64,000 bases of DNA. It comes from Spirochaetota bacterium. Lineage in GTDB: Bacteria; Spirochaetota; UBA4802; JAFGDQ01. A program made the translations under genes and the position numbers. Where the stretch lies: NCBI GenBank assembly GCA_016932015.1, contig JAFGDQ010000099.1:20560-84559 (forward strand), read 5' to 3'. The notes under the pieces were generated by a model. The model was not told the DNA's origin. It was given only the letters and a program-made list of their open reading frames with translations, and ran no database searches. Positions 46,056-55,485 of this stretch are shown here, in pieces. The first letter of the stretch is position 1. Each line of letters opens with the position of its first letter.

Positions 46056-49000
46056 ATGACAAATCGCGACAAAAACAGTATTAAGACTGCATCCGATGAC
46101 AATAAAAAAGCACTGGAATTGTTCCATCCATTGATCAGGGAATGGTTTACGCAGAACATTGGAACGCCTACCGGAATTCAATCCATGACATGGCCTGTAG
46201 TAGCTGACAAAAAGCATGTGCTTGTAACAGCACCGACAGGAAGCGGAAAAACACTAACAGCATTTTTATGGGGTATAAATCAGCTCGTTTCCGGAGCATG
46301 GCCGTGTGGACAGGTGCGTATTCTTTATATCTCGCCGCTTAAAGCTCTTAACAACGACATACAGCGCAACCTGATTAAACCGCTATATGAACTCGAAAAT
46401 TATTTCTCCGGAAAAGGAGTAAAATTTCCGGCAATACGTGTTCTCACCAGAAGCGGAGATACGCCCGGTGATGAACGACAGAAAATGCTGCGCCGTCCGC
46501 CTGAAATTCTTATTACAACCCCAGAATCATTCAACATTCTCCTGACTTCAAAATCAGGCCGCAATTTGTTTACTGGAATAACGACTGTAATACTTGATGA
46601 AATACATGCTGTTATAGCAAACAAACGCGGAACACATATGATAACAGCTGTTGACAGACTGGTTCTTCTGAGCGGTGAATTCCAGAGAATAGCATTATCA
46701 GCAACAGTACGGCCTCTGAAAGACGTTGCTGATTTTGCAGGCGGTTATATTTACTCGGAAAATGACAGATCATATCATTCACGTGAAGTTTCAATTGTTA
46801 CTTCTGATGATACGAAGAAGTATGAAATTAAAGTAATCAAGCCGGATAAGATTGTTCATGAATCTTCATTACAAAATGACGATACACAATGGCCTGCATT
46901 AATTTCAGAATGTAAAAACATAATTAAATCTCATAATTCCACACTTTTTTTTACGAATACCAGACGGTATGCGGAAAAAATAACAGGATTACTGAACGAA
47001 AATGAACCTGAAGAACTCGCTTACGCGCATCATGGGTCTCTTTCACGCGAAATTAGACTGACAGTGGAACAGAAACTCAAGAACGGGGAACTGAAAGCTA
47101 TTGTTGCGACAAACTCTCTTGAGCTTGGTATCGACATAGGCCATCTTGACCAGGTTGTACTTATTGAAAGTCCGCAGTCAATATCATCAGCAATTCAAAG
47201 GTTAGGAAGATCTGGGCACGAAGTCGGAAAAATTAGTAAAGGCGCACTTTTCCCGCTTTACGGACGTGACTTTTTAGTTTCCGCAGTTATTGCGAAAGCA
47301 ATCATTGGACATGAAATAGAACCTGTTAAAATAATTCAAAATCCTCTCGATATTCTTGCGCAGATTGTACTGTCAATGACTATTGCTGAAAAATGGGATA
47401 TAGATGAATTATACGTTTTCCTTAAATCAATCTATCCCTATCATAATCTGGAGAGGGATCATTTCGAACTCGTAATAGAAATGCTTGCGGGAAGATTCGA
47501 GAACTCACGCATTCGGGAACTGAAGCCGCGTGTTTATATTGACAGAATTGATAATACAATTCAGGCAAGGGAGAACAGCGCGTTTCTAATTTACATGTCC
47601 GGCGGTACAATTGCAAACCGGGGATATTTTGATCTGCGTCTTCAGGATTCGAAAGCAAAAATCGGAGAACTCGACGAAGAATTTGTGTGGGAACGTACGA
47701 TTGGTGAGACTTTTTCTCTTGGTACACAGGTATGGCAGATACAGAAAATAACGCATAATGACGTGGAAGTATCGCCTTCCAAAGCTCAGCCCGGCATAAT
47801 TCCGTTCTGGAAAGCTGAACAGCAGAATAAAGATTTTTTCCTGGCTGAAAAAATCGGGCTTTTTCTTGAGAATGCGGATAAGAACTTAAAGAAACCGGAA
47901 TTTTTTAATGATTTAAAAACCACTTATAAAATGGACGATATTGCTGCAGAGTCTCTGATTGATTTTCTTGTCAGGCAGAAGGCAGCAACAAATTCCTCTC
48001 TTCCGAACAGGCATAATCTGCTTATTGAGCATTTTGATGATCCGTTTAATCAGACTAATAAGAAACAGGTAATTCTGCATACTTTCTGGGGCGGAAAAAT
48101 AAATCACCCTTATGCAATTGCCATTTCTGCGGTATGGCAGGAAACATTTAATTACAAGCTGGAAGTAATTCATACAAATGACGCCATACTGCTTATACTT
48201 CCGCATTCATTTACCGCAAAGGATATTCTGTCTCTTATTACACCTGAAAACTCTGAAAAATATCTGCAGAAAGGACTTGAGAGTACCGGCCTTTTCGGTG
48301 CCCGCTTCCGGGAAAATGCCGAATGCGCTTTGCTGTTACCCAAAACATCTTTTCGCAAACGAATGCCGCTATGGATGAACAGACTCAGATCTAAAAAGAT
48401 TCTTCAGGCAGTGAAACGTTATGAAGAATTTCCCGTTATTATTGAAACATGGAGATCATGTCTGAGAGACGAATTTGACCTTGATAATTTAAAAAACCTT
48501 CTTTATGAACTTCAGGAAGGAATTATAACTGTAACTGAATCAATTACGACTACACCCTCGCCTTTTACAGGTGACCTTATTTATAAACAGATAAATAAGT
48601 ATATGTATGAGGATGATCAATTGCCATCTTCCGGAAAATCAAGCCTTTCAGACGATCTTATTAAGCAGCTTCTGCAGTCATCACATTTAAGGCCTAAAAT
48701 ACCCGAAGAAATAATTCAATCTCTGGATTTAAAGCTTAAAAGAACAGCACAGGGATACACTCCGGCATCTTCACCTGAACTCCTTGACTGGATAAAAGAA
48801 AGGATTCTGATACCGGAAAACGAATGGAATGATCTTGTCAATGCTGTAGAATATGACTCTCCTGATCAGTCAAAATTTTTTATATCAGAAATTCAAAATA
48901 AAATCCTTTGGATAAAAACAGAGAATTCGGAAACAAATTTTCTTACCGCTGTTGAAACCCTGCCGCGTTTATATCAGATTTTTCCCGGGTTAGCTGTTAT

Positions 49001-50501
49001 TGAAACCGGCGAGGCATTGGAACAGGCAGGATTTTCCCAAAAAGCAGGCTGGTCATTATCTGAATTTTTATTTCAATGGCTGTCTTATTACGGGCCTCTT
49101 GAACTTGAATACATTCAGGAATTATTCGCTCTTGATTCAGGAGCATTGTCTTCAGCAGTTGAAGAACTTCTTGAAGATCAAAAGATCGTGCTGGACAGAT
49201 TCGGGGAAAACAGTACGAAAGAGGAGATATGCTATAGCGATAATCTTGAAATACTGCTTCGTATTTTGCGCAAAAGCAGACAGCCTGCTTTTGACTCACT
49301 TCCTGTTGAGAAACTTCAGCTTTTTATCGCACAGTTTCAGGGACTTGCTCCAAAGGGAACAAATCTGGAAGATCTTCAGCATCGTCTTGAACAGCTGTTC
49401 GGCTGGCCTGCTTCTTCTGCGGACTGGGAGGGGTATCTGCTTCCTGCACGCGTAAAACCGTATTTCACTGCATGGATGGATTCACTTATGCAGACAAGCG
49501 ACCTTATATGGTTCGGATGCGGTAAAGATAAAATATCCATGTCTTTTGAACAGGATATTGAATTATTCAGGAATCCTGAAGCTAAAACATTCGCAGAAGT
49601 AAATGAAATATTCGCTAACAGCGGCAGATACAATTTCTTTGATATAACCAGACTGACTGGTCTTGATACGAACGGCACAGCTCAGAAAATATGGAACCTC
49701 GCATGGAAAGGCGGTATTTCAAACGATACTTTTCAGGCTCTTCGCAAAGGCATTCTGAATAATTTCTCTGCCGAATCAAAAAATACGGCAAGTTACGAAA
49801 GGAAGAATATTAATCGCTGGAAATCCGCAAGGCCAATGGATGGGCACTGGTTCCGGATAGAATACTCTTCAGAAAAAAAAGATATTCTTGAACAGGAGGA
49901 ACTTACAAAAGACAGAATACGCCAGCTTTTCAAACGATATGGGATTATTTTCAGAGAACTTTTAGCTCATGAACTTCCGCCGATGCAGTGGAAAAATATT
50001 TTCCGGAATTTAAGGCTAATGGAATTTTCAGGTGAAATTTTAAGCGGACACTTTTTCAAGGGTATTCCCGGACTGCAATTCATGTCGCATGAAGCCTACA
50101 GAATGATACAGAATCCTCTTGCTGAAGATTCTGTATTCTGGATCAACGCAAAAGATCCGGCTTCTTTATGCGGAGTACAGCTTGAAAGTCTTAAATCATA
50201 TCTGCCCTCAAGAATTTCGTCCAGCTTTCTTGTTTACGAAGGACAGAGGATTGTCATTATAATAAAAAAGAACGGGAAAAATATTGAAATACTTGTAGAA
50301 CCTGACCATCCTAAGTTAAATGAATATCTTGAAATCTTTAAAGATTTATTAGGAAGGGAATTCAATCCTGCCGGAAGAATTGTTATTGAAAAAATTAATA
50401 ATGCTTCCGCTGTAAGCAGTCCGTACACACAGACTTTACGTCAGTTCGGATTCAGGTCAAATGGTATTGCTCTTGAATTATGGAAAGGGATTAATTCATA
50501 G
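46056..50501 (+). CDS. lhr: Lhr-type superfamily 2 helicase
   Basis: A 1481-residue giant helicase. The Lhr core has Walker A APTGSGKT (59-66), DEIH (181-184), SATVRP (motif III) and QRLGRSGHE (motif VI, about residue 385), followed by winged-helix and Lhr-specific domain (about 400-850). A second Lhr C-terminal half is rich in leucine helices (850-1480). Length is near E. coli Lhr (1538). It is a 3'-5' helicase tied to DNA repair (RNA:DNA hybrid unwinding) in model bacteria. The following 81-residue gene starts 2 bases after its stop and may be translationally linked. Confidence 0.88.
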   Translation: MTNRDKNSIKTASDDNKKALELFHPLIREWFTQNIGTPTGIQSMTWPVVADKKHVLVTAPTGSGKTLTAFLWGINQLVSGAWPCGQVRILYISPLKALNNDIQRNLIKPLYELENYFSGKGVKFPAIRVLTRSGDTPGDERQKMLRRPPEILITTPESFNILLTSKSGRNLFTGITTVILDEIHAVIANKRGTHMITAVDRLVLLSGEFQRIALSATVRPLKDVADFAGGYIYSENDRSYHSREVSIVTSDDTKKYEIKVIKPDKIVHESSLQNDDTQWPALISECKNIIKSHNSTLFFTNTRRYAEKITGLLNENEPEELAYAHHGSLSREIRLTVEQKLKNGELKAIVATNSLELGIDIGHLDQVVLIESPQSISSAIQRLGRSGHEVGKISKGALFPLYGRDFLVSAVIAKAIIGHEIEPVKIIQNPLDILAQIVLSMTIAEKWDIDELYVFLKSIYPYHNLERDHFELVIEMLAGRFENSRIRELKPRVYIDRIDNTIQARENSAFLIYMSGGTIANRGYFDLRLQDSKAKIGELDEEFVWERTIGETFSLGTQVWQIQKITHNDVEVSPSKAQPGIIPFWKAEQQNKDFFLAEKIGLFLENADKNLKKPEFFNDLKTTYKMDDIAAESLIDFLVRQKAATNSSLPNRHNLLIEHFDDPFNQTNKKQVILHTFWGGKINHPYAIAISAVWQETFNYKLEVIHTNDAILLILPHSFTAKDILSLITPENSEKYLQKGLESTGLFGARFRENAECALLLPKTSFRKRMPLWMNRLRSKKILQAVKRYEEFPVIIETWRSCLRDEFDLDNLKNLLYELQEGIITVTESITTTPSPFTGDLIYKQINKYMYEDDQLPSSGKSSLSDDLIKQLLQSSHLRPKIPEEIIQSLDLKLKRTAQGYTPASSPELLDWIKERILIPENEWNDLVNAVEYDSPDQSKFFISEIQNKILWIKTENSETNFLTAVETLPRLYQIFPGLAVIETGEALEQAGFSQKAGWSLSEFLFQWLSYYGPLELEYIQELFALDSGALSSAVEELLEDQKIVLDRFGENSTKEEICYSDNLEILLRILRKSRQPAFDSLPVEKLQLFIAQFQGLAPKGTNLEDLQHRLEQLFGWPASSADWEGYLLPARVKPYFTAWMDSLMQTSDLIWFGCGKDKISMSFEQDIELFRNPEAKTFAEVNEIFANSGRYNFFDITRLTGLDTNGTAQKIWNLAWKGGISNDTFQALRKGILNNFSAESKNTASYERKNINRWKSARPMDGHWFRIEYSSEKKDILEQEELTKDRIRQLFKRYGIIFRELLAHELPPMQWKNIFRNLRLMEFSGEILSGHFFKGIPGLQFMSHEAYRMIQNPLAEDSVFWINAKDPASLCGVQLESLKSYLPSRISSSFLVYEGQRIVIIIKKNGKNIEILVEPDHPKLNEYLEIFKDLLGREFNPAGRIVIEKINNASAVSSPYTQTLRQFGFRSNGIALELWKGINS

Positions 50502-50503
50502 CA

Positions 50504-50749
50504 ATGTCAAAACGTCAAAAAATAAGTGTTCAATGTTATTCAGGATATAAAGCTAATGAAAGGCCGGTAAGTTTTAAAACAGGAGAAAATTCATTAAAAG
50601 TATCGGAAATCCTTGATACATGGTATGGAGAAGATTATACTTATTTTAAATTACTTGCTGATGACGGGAATACTTATATTCTCAAATATCAGGCAAACAA
50701 TGATAAATGGGAACTTGATTTTTTCCGTAATAAAATACTATACATTTAA
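50504..50749 (+). CDS. Small conserved protein coupled to lhr
   Basis: An 81-residue acidic/basic mixed protein with no transmembrane segment. KVSEILDTWYGEDYTYFKLLADDGNTYILKY resembles a small conserved bacterial family of unknown function, related in look to a β-barrel nucleic-acid or ligand-binding fold. It starts two bases after the lhr stop (AGCAATG), which suggests translational coupling. The strict linkage proposed here needs a neighbourhood check. Confidence 0.65.
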   Translation: MSKRQKISVQCYSGYKANERPVSFKTGENSLKVSEILDTWYGEDYTYFKLLADDGNTYILKYQANNDKWELDFFRNKILYI

Positions 50750-50789
50750 ATATGAAATAGTCATATTTATTATTTCGATGATGCCAGTT

Positions 50790-51194
50790 TTATGGAGATA
50801 TCAATTTAACGGTTGGGAAATATGTACGATATCTTGAGACATCTCTTGTTAAAAGTTCTAAATTTAAAACTGCAGCCTGTGCACCAATATAAAAATCCGG
50901 TAAAAGGCTTTTTTTATCTCCTTTTCGTTTTTTATAATTTATAAAGGCTTTTCCTGCCAGAAAAAGAGCTTCTTTTGGTATTTCAAGCATTTTAAATCCT
51001 GCCTGAATAATGGCATAATCAAGTTCCTCAATTCGTTTAAATCCAATAGATATTTCTGAATATATTATGGAATTTATATATAATGATGTAATACTATTAT
51101 ACTCTTCAAGTTTAGATTCAGACCATTCACCCCATTTCTGGTCATTAAGGAAAATATCTAAAATAATATTCGAGTCAATCAGAACCCCTTTCAT
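50790..51194 (-). CDS. vapC: VapC-type PIN domain toxin
   Basis: The 134-residue PIN ribonuclease has the acidic metal site visible as DSNIILD (first Asp near residue 7), E of SEISIGF (near 48), and D of PDFYIGAQA (about residue 104), the four-acid pattern of VapC. It cleaves RNA, usually an initiator tRNA or the sarcin-ricin loop, when free. Its start overlaps the antitoxin stop by 4 bases (ATGA), the normal order antitoxin then toxin. All catalytic acids are present, so it should be active. Confidence 0.85.
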   Translation of the reverse strand: MKGVLIDSNIILDIFLNDQKWGEWSESKLEEYNSITSLYINSIIYSEISIGFKRIEELDYAIIQAGFKMLEIPKEALFLAGKAFINYKKRKGDKKSLLPDFYIGAQAAVLNLELLTRDVSRYRTYFPTVKLISP

Positions 51195-51418
51195 TTATAG
51201 TCCCTTGTCAGAGCCAATATTTCATCTGTAGTCATTTTAACGGTAGCAATACCTCTTAATTTAGTGAATTTATTATTTCTTTTATCTTTCTCTTTTCCTT
51301 TAATTAAATAAACGCGTCCTTTATCTTCAATAAATTCAACTTCTGAAGAAGGTGTTATTCCTAATTTTTCACGAATTTCCTGAGGAATTGTGACCTGACC
51401 TTTAGTTGTAACTCTCAT
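51191..51418 (-). CDS. vapB: VapB-type AbrB-fold antitoxin
   Basis: A 75-residue AbrB-like antitoxin beginning MRVTTKGQVTIPQEIREKLG, the standard swapped-hairpin DNA-binding domain, then a charged toxin-binding tail. I start it at 51418, where GGAGG lies 7 bases upstream; the longer frame open to 51478 would run through the operator. It should inactivate the VapC encoded next to it and repress the pair through the palindrome at 51431-51460. Confidence 0.85.
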   Translation of the reverse strand: MRVTTKGQVTIPQEIREKLGITPSSEVEFIEDKGRVYLIKGKEKDKRNNKFTKLRGIATVKMTTDEILALTRDYK

Positions 51419-51430
51419 ATTCAGACCTCC

Positions 51431-51460
51431 GGTAATACTATTACTATTAATGGTATTACT
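51431..51460 (-). promoter_or_regulatory. 30-bp imperfect palindromic operator of vapBC
   Basis: GTAATAC (51432-51438) and GTATTAC (51453-51459) sit 21 bases apart, and 24 of 30 positions are self-complementary over the whole site. The spacing, two helical turns, suits one VapBC hetero-octamer. It lies just upstream of vapB, where autorepression is expected. Confidence 0.65.
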
Positions 51461-51503
51461 TACATTGTCATTTGTCAATTGTAAATTAAAGGCAGGACTT
51501 TAT

Positions 51504-51707
51504 TTAGTAGATTATTTTATTTCCGCAATGATCGCAAACAATTTCCCATTTCATATTTACATTCATTGTTCCGAATTTTTTAATAGACTCTTCAATTTTT
51601 TTTCTGGATTTTTCTTCAGCTTCTTTCACTACATCTCTGCTGATTATTTTATTACATTTGGGACATGTAATATCTTCAGATTTCAGTTTATCCGGTTTCT
51701 TAAACAT
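51504..51707 (-). CDS. Small zinc-ribbon protein
   Basis: A 67-residue protein with two CxxC knuckles (CPKC near residue 15, CDHC near residue 58) separated by a charged helix that contains EEKSRKK, so it probably binds one zinc. It follows ispF on the same strand (25-base gap). The function is unknown; it could be a nucleic-acid- or protein-binding adaptor. Confidence 0.65.
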   Translation of the reverse strand: MFKKPDKLKSEDITCPKCNKIISRDVVKEAEEKSRKKIEESIKKFGTMNVNMKWEIVCDHCGNKIIY

Positions 51708-51732
51708 TATCTATTCATCCAAAATGTTTTTA

Positions 51733-52215
51733 CTAAGACAGCCTTATCAGAACAACTGAATGAACTTCTATTCCTTCTTCTCTGCCCGTAAATCCGAGCT
51801 TTTCAGTTGTCTTGCCCTTAATACCGATTCTACTTACATTTAATCCATTCAATGCTTCAGAGATATTATTTTTCATCTGATCGGAAAAATCAATAATTTT
51901 CGGTTTCTCGCAAATAATCACATTATCAATATTAATTATTTTAACATTATTTTGAATTAAAATTTCTGAAATATTTTTTAAAAGAATAATGCTGCTTATT
52001 CCTTTATACTTTGGATCTGTGTCTGGAAAAAGCTTGCCAATATCTCCCAGTCCTGATGCACCGAGTAAAGCGTCAATTACAGCATGAATCAGTACATCTG
52101 CATCCGAATGCCCGGCAAGGCCTCTGTAATCGATTTCCACGCCTCCGAGAACAAGTTTGCGGCTGTCCTCAAAGGCGTGAACATCATATCCGATCCCGAT
52201 TCTTAGATTATCCAT
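51733..52215 (-). CDS. ispF: 2-C-methyl-D-erythritol 2,4-cyclodiphosphate synthase
   Basis: A 160-residue enzyme of the MEP isoprenoid pathway that cyclises CDP-methylerythritol 2-phosphate with release of CMP. The zinc ligands are in YDVHAF (D10, H12) and in HSDADVLIHAVIDALLGA, and DIGKLFPDTDPKYKG is the cytidine/diphosphate loop. Length is exactly that of the family. The partner ispD is not adjacent. It lies 16 bases after the porin-like gene, so it may share its transcript with it. Confidence 0.95.
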   Translation of the reverse strand: MDNLRIGIGYDVHAFEDSRKLVLGGVEIDYRGLAGHSDADVLIHAVIDALLGASGLGDIGKLFPDTDPKYKGISSIILLKNISEILIQNNVKIINIDNVIICEKPKIIDFSDQMKNNISEALNGLNVSRIGIKGKTTEKLGFTGREEGIEVHSVVLIRLS

Positions 52216-52231
52216 TTACCGGTTGTGTCTT

Positions 52232-53452
52232 TTAATAGAAAGAAACTGTTGCTAGTATTCCTGCATATAAATCTGATCCCTCCTTATTGCCGTCAATGTC
52301 TTTCATATAATCATGATAAGAAACTGAAGGTGTAAGAGCGATTAGGTTAGCAAGGTTAAATTTAATATTCAAATAATATTCCATTGCATAATCATCCTTG
52401 TATCCCTGCATTGGGTAATTTACAAGTGAAAAGCCGTATCCCAGGTGAGCGACAGTATTTTTCATGAATGCCCATTCAAATTCAGCATATGACTGAATAT
52501 TCCATGTATCTTTAATTTCATATTTTCCTGTTGCAATATTATAGACTGATGCGGCTGCTCCTCCGGCAAAAGTTGAATTACCGGCAGACTGCACTTTTAA
52601 TCCGAAATTGGCAGGATTAACGGAAAAACCGCCGCTTAAATTGAATCCGAAATTGCCGAACTTAAGCTCGGAATATAAGTAGGCAAGATATGATATGATC
52701 CATTTTTTATTAAACTCTACATCATCAGTCTTTTTGATTTTATATATATTTCCTGCCGCGCCTAATCCTGCATTGATTCTGCCTGATTTATAATCATAAC
52801 CAACTGCAATTTTAGGAAATAGTGACTGAATATTTTCAAGCGGTTGTCTGGTTGTGATTTCCCGTTCAACTTCAACAAGATCATATTCATCAAAAGACGG
52901 ATCAGAAGTAGGATTATCGACAGTCTGATTGTCATAATATGTTATAGTGCCTACGTACGGTTTAATAATATCAATATACAGGCCGAATTTCATTGTAACT
53001 TTTGCCTGTGTAGTAAGGTTATCGTAAAGGGCGCCAAACCCTTCTGATCTGTAATAATTCGCGGATTCATAGGACCAGTGAGTGTATGGTGTCCATGTCT
53101 GGCCTATCATCAGTTCACCAAAACCGAAATTAAAAATTCCATAAGCTTTTCTGAGCTTAACATCCCAGTCGTTTTCCATATCGCTTATGCCGAGCTCAAA
53201 AACACCTTTGTATTGTCTGTAAGTAAAATTAAATCCTATATTACTGTTATCATTGATCGTATAAAAGGTATCCCTGTCTTTTTCCTCATCTCCTCCGGCT
53301 GTATACCGTGCTGACTCAACGTATCCGAAAAATACATACAGGTTGCCATATGGTTTAATAAAATCACCATCTTCAGCATTTGCTGTCTGAATAAAAAAAG
53401 CAAATGATAATGATATACAGATAAAAAGTAAAAATACTCGCAAGCGGTACAT
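52232..53452 (-). CDS. Porin-like outer-membrane beta-barrel protein
   Basis: The 406-residue protein has a signal peptide ending TANA before EDGDFIKPYGNLYVFF. The body alternates aromatic and glycine-rich strands (YGNLYVFFGYVESARY, FNFGFGELMIGQTWTPYTHW) and ends ILATVSFY, where the terminal aromatic Tyr fits BamA recognition. About 16 strands are expected. It resembles spirochaetal/deltaproteobacterial general porins; substrate unknown. Upstream, on the same strand with a 96-base gap, is the lipid-transfer-like gene block. Confidence 0.8.
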   Translation of the reverse strand: MYRLRVFLLFICISLSFAFFIQTANAEDGDFIKPYGNLYVFFGYVESARYTAGGDEEKDRDTFYTINDNSNIGFNFTYRQYKGVFELGISDMENDWDVKLRKAYGIFNFGFGELMIGQTWTPYTHWSYESANYYRSEGFGALYDNLTTQAKVTMKFGLYIDIIKPYVGTITYYDNQTVDNPTSDPSFDEYDLVEVEREITTRQPLENIQSLFPKIAVGYDYKSGRINAGLGAAGNIYKIKKTDDVEFNKKWIISYLAYLYSELKFGNFGFNLSGGFSVNPANFGLKVQSAGNSTFAGGAAASVYNIATGKYEIKDTWNIQSYAEFEWAFMKNTVAHLGYGFSLVNYPMQGYKDDYAMEYYLNIKFNLANLIALTPSVSYHDYMKDIDGNKEGSDLYAGILATVSFY

Positions 53453-53548
53453 GTTTATTATCTCCTTTAAAGTAATATATTTTTTATATTTATTTTTTAA
53501 CGATGCCGTTGTTAAAACTTCATAACCTGAATACAGCCCTTCAGTGAA

Positions 53549-55414
53549 TCAATTTGTATACTTGTCTTCGGTTGAAGCCGGTTTCTTTGTACGCAGCGCC
53601 TTTGTGATTATTTTTCTATGCTCGGTAGATGTCTCATTATTCAGCATTTCTTTCAGCGCGTTTTTAACTCCCGGAAAATCCCTGTTTTTCGAAAGATACC
53701 TGTACATGCTTCCGCGTACTATATCGTTCTCCTCTGAAGGAATATTTTTGATTACTGCATTGATTGTATCTTCTGTTGCTTCTTTTCGATACATTGTATT
53801 AACAATGCTTTCCCTTACGTTTATATCCGTTTCAGAATAAATTTTTTCCGTAAGAATATCATAAACCCTGCTGTCATCCATGTTTGTCAGTGAATAAATT
53901 GCAACCGCACGTATTCTCGGATTTTTATTATCAAAGTAAGGGCTTATGTTTCCGATCATTTCCCGGTCAGCAGTATTCCCCGCTGCATGCAGTAACGCAA
54001 CAGTTGTATTCAGATCTTTTTTATCTTCAAGATCAGCTGAAATTTTCTCTTTAATTGATTCAGACTTGTTAATAAAATTTTCGTTTTTGCTCTTTCCAAG
54101 ATTCTTTGCCATTGATCCAAGCGCTAAAACAGCAGTAGATGAGATTGTGCCTGCATTCTTATCCAAAGCATCTTTTCTGTTACCGGATTCATAGGCTTCC
54201 CAGAGACTGCTGATTGCTTCTCCGGACGGTTTTCTTATGTTACCGAAAGCTACTGCAGCCTGAGTACGGCTTTCCCTGCTGAAATCGCTTCCAAGCATAA
54301 TATCCGAAAGCGCAGTCTGCGACCTTTCCGATCCGTTTCTTTCAAGCGCATGCACAAGCATTATCTGCTGTGTAGGATTGAGTTTCTTTTCACGCAGATA
54401 TTCAGGAAAATCAAGAGCTGATTCAGGATGAAGTTCAAGGTACTGCATGAGTTCCTGTATACACTGCACATTGAAGGATTTGTATTTTTCAAAAAGACTA
54501 TCAGCAACCTGATCAAGAGTTCTATTCCCGAACTTTGCTTTTAAAGTATCTTTCTGACTTTTTTCACCAATTGAAATTTGATTCTTGGGCAGACTCTGCC
54601 ATACAGCTACGGTCTGTTCAATAGTTTTTCCGTCATCCCATATAGCAAGGTTTGTATCCGGATTATATGCAGCAGCTAAAAGTTTAACTGTTGACGATAC
54701 TTTAAGATAGGAGTCATCTCCGGAATTAAAAACAAGAAGCTCATTCCCTTCAGCTTTCTGTATCCATGAAGTGTTTTTATTATATTCAAACTTCAGTTCT
54801 GAATTCTTAATACTTATATTGTCGTCAAGCTCTTCGCCTTTAATATTTTTAACAGTCAGATATTCCAGTTTCTGCTTTGTTACTGCACTATCTTTTTCCT
54901 TATATTCAGCTCTAAATGCACCATTAATATTTTCTTCATCAGTTTCCCATGAACTGAAAAAAGCATCCTTTACAATAAGCTGAAATGATTTAATTATATC
55001 ACTCAGTATCTGCTCATCATCCGGTGCAATTTCATTACTGAACTTGAAATCAAGTACTCTGCCGTCCGGTGCGAAATCTGTAAAAAACAAATTAGAATAC
55101 AATTCCTGTGCCCTTTTATCTTCAAACACTCCGCGGCGTACAGCAATATCCGAAAACTGAAATCCGGCTTTAATTATGCCGTTATCTATACTGTAAATAC
55201 GGAAATTAAGAATACCGTGCAGCTCAAAGCTGTTACGCATATTGTGTACGGAAGGATGTGACGCAAGCATGACAGTGCGGATGTCCACACTGTACATTTG
55301 CCTTGCATCCTTTTCCCATTTAAGCGGTTTTACCTGCGAATGAAATTGCAAAATGACCGCTGTTGTTATTACTAACAGGACAGCAGCGGTAATTATTATT
55401 CTTTTTTTATTCAT
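53549..55414 (-). CDS. Anchored protein with LLTP-like N-sheet and superhelical HEAT-type domain
   Basis: A 621-residue protein. One N-terminal hydrophobic helix (about 5-23) serves as a signal anchor. A strand-rich domain follows (about 35-260) with the pattern FELHGILNFRIYSIDNGIIKAGFQF and FAPDGRVLDFKFS, then an all-helical solenoid (about 320-610) of alternating HEAT-type pairs. This order, β-barrel then helical superhelix, is that of the N-terminal module of large lipid-transfer proteins (vitellogenin, MTP, apoB) and of HEAT-repeat proteins in myxobacteria. It would act in the periplasm, possibly binding a lipid. It follows the two lipoprotein genes at 55486-59783 (71-base gap). No catalytic motif was seen. 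Assignment rests on architecture, not detected homology. Confidence 0.7.
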   Translation of the reverse strand: MNKKRIIITAAVLLVITTAVILQFHSQVKPLKWEKDARQMYSVDIRTVMLASHPSVHNMRNSFELHGILNFRIYSIDNGIIKAGFQFSDIAVRRGVFEDKRAQELYSNLFFTDFAPDGRVLDFKFSNEIAPDDEQILSDIIKSFQLIVKDAFFSSWETDEENINGAFRAEYKEKDSAVTKQKLEYLTVKNIKGEELDDNISIKNSELKFEYNKNTSWIQKAEGNELLVFNSGDDSYLKVSSTVKLLAAAYNPDTNLAIWDDGKTIEQTVAVWQSLPKNQISIGEKSQKDTLKAKFGNRTLDQVADSLFEKYKSFNVQCIQELMQYLELHPESALDFPEYLREKKLNPTQQIMLVHALERNGSERSQTALSDIMLGSDFSRESRTQAAVAFGNIRKPSGEAISSLWEAYESGNRKDALDKNAGTISSTAVLALGSMAKNLGKSKNENFINKSESIKEKISADLEDKKDLNTTVALLHAAGNTADREMIGNISPYFDNKNPRIRAVAIYSLTNMDDSRVYDILTEKIYSETDINVRESIVNTMYRKEATEDTINAVIKNIPSEENDIVRGSMYRYLSKNRDFPGVKNALKEMLNNETSTEHRKIITKALRTKKPASTEDKYTN

Positions 55415-55485
55415 TAACTTATTAAACTTTTCTCATTTCACTAAGTGCTTGTTTTTTTTTAAAAGAAGCGAGTACTTATTATTAA

